A stretch of 64,000 nt of DNA from Lacinutrix sp. (GTDB lineage Bacteria > Bacteroidota > Bacteroidia > Flavobacteriales > Flavobacteriaceae). The notes under the pieces are model-generated. The model did not search any database. It was not told the origin of the DNA and saw only the letters and a list, made by a program, of their open reading frames with translations. The position numbers and the translations under genes were made by a program. Positions 60,102 to 64,000 of the stretch are shown here, piece by piece (within the stretch, counting starts at the first letter, position 1; every line of letters starts with the position of its first letter). Where the stretch lies: positions 1-64,000 of the forward strand of contig NZ_JAQWGS010000012.1 of NCBI RefSeq assembly GCF_029238095.1. The letters run 5' to 3'.

Positions 60102-62018
60102 ATGGAAGAAAAGAAATTAGACGTAAAATCAATAATAGGATTCGTGCTTATATTCGCAATCTTATTGTTTATGATGTGGAAAAACCAACCATCACCAGAA
60201 GAAGTTGCAGCTGAAAAAGCGAAACAAGAATTAGTAGAAGCAGAAAAGACTAAAGCAGAAACTGAAGCAATAGAGAAAGATGAGCCTAAAGTTTTAGCTT
60301 CAGAAGATTTTTCTAATATTAAACCAGGAGATTCTTTACAAGAAGTAGCGCTTAAAAATAAATTTGGTGCTTTTGCTTATGGAATGGGTTTAACTTCAGA
60401 AGATGTAATTGTGGATAATGGTGTACTTCATTTAAAATTTTCAAAAATTGGTGGTCACTTATCAAAAGTTAAACTCAGCAAGTTTGTAGATTTCGATTCT
60501 ATTCCTATTTACTTAGTTAAAGATAATAATGCGAGTTTTAATATCAATCTTGGAACTACAGAAAGCAGAATATTAAATACTAAGGATTTACCATTTCAAT
60601 CTAAAGTCACTAAAAACGGAGAAAATACTGTGGTTTCAATGAAGCTTAAAGTATCAGAAACCAAGTTTTTAGAATACTTATATGTTATCAAGCCTAACGA
60701 TTACATGATAGATTTTACCATTAAATCTCAAGGTTTAAGTACTATTATTAATGGTTCTCAAGATGTAAAACTAGAATGGACGCAAAAAACTAAGCGTCAC
60801 GATGAAAGTATAAGTTACGAAAACCGTTACACACGTTTAACTTACCAACATGATGGTGGAAATATTGATAAACTATCACAAACTGGAGAAGATGAAGAAA
60901 CTGCAGAAAATGCAGATTGGTTATCTTTTAGACAACATTTCTTTAGCTCAATATTAGTGGCAGATAAGCCTCTAACATCTGTTTTATTATCGTCTAAAGA
61001 CTTAGTAGAGGACGAAGATATAGATACTGTATACACAAAATCGTTTGGTGCAAAAACTAATTTAGTCTTTTCAGGAAACGAATTAAATACAACTTTCGGA
61101 TTATTTTATGGACCAACAGATAGTGAAGTCCTAAAACCTTACAATAAAAATTTAGAAGAAAGTATACCACTTGGTTGGGGACTTTTTGGTTGGATAAATG
61201 AGTATATGTTTATTCCATTATTTAGTTTTTTAAGTAGCTTTCTACCATTTGGTATTGCTATTATTGTAATGACAGTACTTATTAAACTAGTTATGTCTTT
61301 TGTTCAGTATAAGCAGTATTTGTCTCAAATGAAAATGAAAATCCTTAAGCCAGAACTTGAGGCTATTCGTGAGAAGCATAAAGACAACAAAATGAAGGCG
61401 CAACAAGAAACAATGGCCTTGCAAAATAAAGCAGGAGCTAGTCCGCTTGCAGGATGTTTACCAGCTCTAATACAAATGCCAGTCTTCTATGCTCTATTTA
61501 TGTTTTTTCCAACAGCCTTTGCTTTAAGACAAAAAAGTTTCCTTTGGGCAGACGATTTATCATCATTCGATGCCATATACCATTTTCCTTCAGGATTTAG
61601 TATTCCTATTTATGGAGATCATATTAGTTTATTTCCAATATTAGCAGGTATTGCTATTTTCTTCTATATGAAAATGACTACTGGACAGCAAGCAGCTTCT
61701 GCAGCACCACCACAAGAAGGTATGCCAGATATGCAAAAGATGATGAAATACATGATTTACTTTGCGCCAATAATGATGATTGTATTCTTTAACTCCTATG
61801 CATCAGGATTAAGTTTATACTATTTTATTTCAAACTTGATTAGTATTGGAATTATGTTAGTAATCAAGAATTACATCTTAGACGAAGATAAAATTCATGC
61901 ACAAATGCAAGTTCAAAAAGCAAAACCTAAAAAGGAAAGTAAGTTTCAGAAAAAAATGAAAATGATGATGGAGCAGGCAGAGCAACAAAAACAAGCTCAA
62001 AAGAAGAATAAAAAATAA
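60102..62018 (+). CDS. yidC: Membrane protein insertase YidC
   Basis: A 638-residue insertase placing proteins in the inner membrane with or without SecYEG. N-terminal anchor at about 10-25 (IIGFVLIFAILLFMMW), then a charged Glu/Lys linker, then a large periplasmic beta domain (about 85-370). The conserved core follows: FGIAIIVMTVLIKLVMSFVQ, KMKAQQETMALQNKAGASPL, AGCLPALIQMPVFYALFMFF. The tail is strongly basic (KKESKFQKKMKMMMEQAEQQ), able to touch ribosomes. It ends at a strong terminator. Confidence 0.97.
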   Translation: MEEKKLDVKSIIGFVLIFAILLFMMWKNQPSPEEVAAEKAKQELVEAEKTKAETEAIEKDEPKVLASEDFSNIKPGDSLQEVALKNKFGAFAYGMGLTSEDVIVDNGVLHLKFSKIGGHLSKVKLSKFVDFDSIPIYLVKDNNASFNINLGTTESRILNTKDLPFQSKVTKNGENTVVSMKLKVSETKFLEYLYVIKPNDYMIDFTIKSQGLSTIINGSQDVKLEWTQKTKRHDESISYENRYTRLTYQHDGGNIDKLSQTGEDEETAENADWLSFRQHFFSSILVADKPLTSVLLSSKDLVEDEDIDTVYTKSFGAKTNLVFSGNELNTTFGLFYGPTDSEVLKPYNKNLEESIPLGWGLFGWINEYMFIPLFSFLSSFLPFGIAIIVMTVLIKLVMSFVQYKQYLSQMKMKILKPELEAIREKHKDNKMKAQQETMALQNKAGASPLAGCLPALIQMPVFYALFMFFPTAFALRQKSFLWADDLSSFDAIYHFPSGFSIPIYGDHISLFPILAGIAIFFYMKMTTGQQAASAAPPQEGMPDMQKMMKYMIYFAPIMMIVFFNSYASGLSLYYFISNLISIGIMLVIKNYILDEDKIHAQMQVQKAKPKKESKFQKKMKMMMEQAEQQKQAQKKNKK

Positions 62019-62038
62019 GCATAATATATTTTTAGAAG

Positions 62039-62073
62039 GCTGCCACTTATTATTTAAGTTTGGCAGCTTTTTT
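62039..62073 (+). terminator. Intrinsic terminator of yidC
   Basis: GCTGCCACTTA, loop, TAAGTTTGGCAGC, then a T-run. Confidence 0.9.
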
Positions 62074-62162
62074 GTTTAATACAATTTGAATTTAAAAATC
62101 ACGTTAACCAAATAGACTGCTATTACGTATTTGATACATATTACATTTAATAAAAAACAAAA

Positions 62163-62861
62163 ATGAATAAGACCTTAATTTTACTAATCGCTTTAGTATC
62201 AAGTACTACTTTTGCACAAGAAATAAATCAAAAAGATGTTAATGGATTTCGCCATGGCGAATGGAGAAAAAATTTCGAAGGCACAAAAGTATTACGATAC
62301 GAAGGACAATTTAATCATGGAGAAGAGATTGGTACCTTTAAATTTTATAAAAATATTGATGGACAATCTGTATTAACTGCTACAAGAACATTTTCGCCTA
62401 ATAGTGATTTAGCCGAAGTCAAATTCTATTCTTCAACTAAAAACTTAATTAGCGAAGGTAAAACGCGAGGTAAAACTTATGTTGGTAAATGGATATATTA
62501 CCATAACAAATCTAAAGTTGTCATGACAGAGGAGTTTTACGATCATAAAGGTAAGCTAGAAGGTTTAAAAAAAACCTATTATTTAAGCGGACAATTAGCA
62601 CAACAAGAAAACTATAGTTCTGGGATTTTAGTAGGCGAATCTAAATGGTTTTCTGAGTCTGGTAAAGTAATTAGAGTTTTTAATTACCAAAATGGAGAGT
62701 TACATGGTCCTGCTAAAATATATGATGTTAAAGGTAATATTGAAATGGAAGGTGTTTATCAAAACGATAGACGCCATGGTATTTGGAAGTTTTATAAAAA
62801 TGGAAAATTAGATAAAGAAAAAGACTTTACAAGACGAAGTAAAAGCCCTTATAAAAAGTAG
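62163..62861 (+). CDS. Exported MORN-repeat (YwqK-like) protein
   Basis: A 232-residue protein with signal peptide MNKTLILLIALVSSTTFAQ. Five to six MORN-like beta repeats of the pattern Y.G....G.W..Y follow: GFRHGEWRKNFEGTKVLRYE, HGEEIGTFKFY, GKTYVGKWIYYHNKSKVVMT, GVYQNDRRHGIWKFYKNG. It is often auto-annotated as a toxin-antitoxin YwqK antitoxin, but the signal peptide makes that unlikely. Its position after yidC suggests an envelope role; function unknown. Confidence 0.87.
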   Translation: MNKTLILLIALVSSTTFAQEINQKDVNGFRHGEWRKNFEGTKVLRYEGQFNHGEEIGTFKFYKNIDGQSVLTATRTFSPNSDLAEVKFYSSTKNLISEGKTRGKTYVGKWIYYHNKSKVVMTEEFYDHKGKLEGLKKTYYLSGQLAQQENYSSGILVGESKWFSESGKVIRVFNYQNGELHGPAKIYDVKGNIEMEGVYQNDRRHGIWKFYKNGKLDKEKDFTRRSKSPYKK

Positions 62862-62865
62862 TAAA

Positions 62866-62902
62866 AACAAACAAAGCACTTAGAAAGTATCTAAGCGCTT
62901 TG
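62866..62902 (-). terminator. Probable terminator of the fasciclin gene at 62976
   Basis: CAAAGCACTTAGA-aagta-TCTAAGCGCTTTG is a nearly perfect 13-bp stem. On the minus strand it is followed by TTTGTTTTTAC. It lies between two convergent genes. Confidence 0.6.
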
Positions 62903-62975
62903 AATTAAATAAAAGGACTTGTATTTATCTATTAACCAACCGTAGAAAATGCCTTTTACCTTAAATATTTTAAAA

Positions 62976-63974
62976 TTACATAGGTAATAATACTTTATTT
63001 ACTGCATGTATTACTCCGTTAGAAGCTTGTACATCTACAGCAATAATACCTATATCTGTATTGTTAGAACCATCTGTTACATCTGCAATGTTTCCATTTG
63101 TTCCTGGTAATGTGATTGAAAAATCTTGACCTTGAACACTTGGTGCAGTTGTAGTTCCTGGGTTTGTTAATGATCCAGAAGTTACATTTCCAGCAGTAAC
63201 ATGGTGAGTTAGTACAGCAGTAAGTGTTGCGTCGTCAATATCTCCAGGTCCATTCCATGCTGGATTAGAATTCAATAAAGCTGTAAATGCAGCGTTAGTA
63301 GGTGCAAGAACAGTTAGAGGAGCAGTTGGAGTTGCATTTGTTAATGCAGTTGCTACAGCACCTTGATTTGGTAATAATACTGAAGCTTCTAAACTTGAAA
63401 AAGTGTCATCAGCTGTTGCGAAAGTTAATAATGTAGGTAAAGCTATTACTGTATCTACAACGTGTACAATACCATTACTCGTAGATATATCTGCTAAACC
63501 AGAAACAACACTAGAAGAACCATTAAAAGTTACACCAGCATTACCGTTAAAAAAGATACTTAAGTTAGTTCCACCAGGTCCTGAAGCTAGAGTATTTCTA
63601 TATCCTGTGTTTCCAGCCAAAGCTCCAGATAAAATGTTTTCGTTATCTATAACATGGTTTAATAATACTTGTGTTAATACAGCATTATCAATATCTGTTA
63701 TACTGTTCCAAGCCATATTACTATCTAGTAAATCTTGAAAAGCAGCATTAGTTGGTGCTAAAACTGTTCTTTGTCCATCTGCTGAAAGCGCATCGACTAA
63801 TCCAGTTTGAATAACAGCTTCAACTAGCATACTTAAATCTGCAGTAGCTTGTGCTGTTTGTACAATGTTTAATGGCTGTGCTGCTGGTGGTGTGGTTGCG
63901 TCGTCATCATTACTACATGACCATACTAAAGATACAATAAGTAGTAATACTGGTAATTTTCTTAAATTTTTCAT
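62976..63974 (-). CDS. Two-domain fasciclin (FAS1) lipoprotein
   Basis: A 332-residue lipoprotein with signal MKNLRKLPVLLLIVSLVWSC (lipobox VWSC), then an Asp-rich linker SNDDDATTPPAAQ. The first FAS1 domain covers about 37-180 (RTVLAPTNAAFQDLLDSN, NGIVHVVDTVIALP). The second covers about 183-332 (LTVLAPTNAAFTALLNSNP, NGVIHAVNKVLLP). Both hallmarks appear twice. The domains are similar in their opening blocks, suggesting tandem duplication. A role in adhesion or matrix is likely for the family. The promoter region is cut by the window edge. Confidence 0.93.
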   Translation of the reverse strand: MKNLRKLPVLLLIVSLVWSCSNDDDATTPPAAQPLNIVQTAQATADLSMLVEAVIQTGLVDALSADGQRTVLAPTNAAFQDLLDSNMAWNSITDIDNAVLTQVLLNHVIDNENILSGALAGNTGYRNTLASGPGGTNLSIFFNGNAGVTFNGSSSVVSGLADISTSNGIVHVVDTVIALPTLLTFATADDTFSSLEASVLLPNQGAVATALTNATPTAPLTVLAPTNAAFTALLNSNPAWNGPGDIDDATLTAVLTHHVTAGNVTSGSLTNPGTTTAPSVQGQDFSITLPGTNGNIADVTDGSNNTDIGIIAVDVQASNGVIHAVNKVLLPM

Positions 63975-64000
63975 TGTTAATTGATTTTGTTTGTTAATAT

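Noticed and set aside
62163-62861. Toxin-antitoxin YwqK antitoxin label
   Set aside because: The protein has a signal peptide and MORN repeats, and no toxin gene is adjacent.

Overview
The window reads as a chromosomal segment of an AT-rich member of the family Flavobacteriaceae (phylum Bacteroidota), probably marine. The evidence is: the Bacteroidota -7 promoter box TAnnTTTG in front of many genes; the cinA / rpmB-rpmG-DUF4295 / ftsY / rimO order; the Bacteroidota-type proteins DUF4295, CtlX, BshC, PafA and DUF6428; and many lipoproteins with short flavobacterial signal peptides. The genus cannot be fixed from sequence alone. Almost all of it is housekeeping or lineage-core DNA with short gaps. 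I see no rRNA, tRNA, CRISPR array, transposase, integrase or phage gene.

Layout. 1-4.2 kb: a cut-off secreted protein, a DEDDh exonuclease, then FAH hydrolase-Hpt-cinA and the ribosomal set rpmB-rpmG-DUF4295. 4.3-8.8 kb: ftsY, a broken SRPBCC gene, a beta-lactamase-fold lipoprotein, rimO and a thioredoxin-like protein. 8.8-16.1 kb: a coupled pair of unknown envelope genes, a DUF4349 lipoprotein, ctlX, argS, a TonB-C-like lipoprotein next to a palindromic intergenic element, and a fasciclin lipoprotein. 16.1-22.7 kb: SprT-like, mannose-1-P guanylyltransferase, DUF389, MlaEF-type ABC transporter, PafA phosphatase. 22.7-29.8 kb (mostly minus): SdpI, acyl-CoA-binding protein, psd, cdsA, LUD protein, ftsH, rsfS, then birA, SRPBCC and pyrE. 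30-34 kb: a Nudix gene facing a tight three-gene minus-strand operon of an RLAN/RimK-like ATP-grasp ligase, a GCS2-type ligase and an N-formylglutamate-amidohydrolase-like enzyme. This operon is the best candidate for an undescribed pathway. 34-45.7 kb: M14 peptidase, SulP transporter, coaD, TPR, ddl, PASTA protein, RluA-type synthase, yaaA, a 43-residue ribosomal protein THX missed by the ORF track, and assorted unknowns. 45.8-53.4 kb: bshC, a PLP decarboxylase, guaA, a LysM-PBP1 lipoprotein, DUF922 and DUF3820. 53.6-56.2 kb: an arsenic-resistance operon (arsR-DUF6428-arsC-acr3) with two look-alike operator sites. 56.3-64 kb: a secreted clan-A glycosidase, pyrG, yidC, a MORN-repeat protein and a two-domain fasciclin lipoprotein.

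How the genes work together. Several groups belong to one process: ribosome and secretion (L28, L33, DUF4295, FtsY, RimO, THX, RsfS, YidC); phospholipid synthesis (cdsA, psd and an acyl-CoA-binding protein in one run); nucleotide synthesis (pyrE, guaA, pyrG); and arsenic detoxification. BshC shows the organism makes bacillithiol, so the GCS2-type ligase is less likely to serve glutathione synthesis. Three kinds of dispersed intergenic repeat or palindrome occur. Several start codons lie only 3-5 nt after a perfect -7 box, suggesting leaderless mRNAs.
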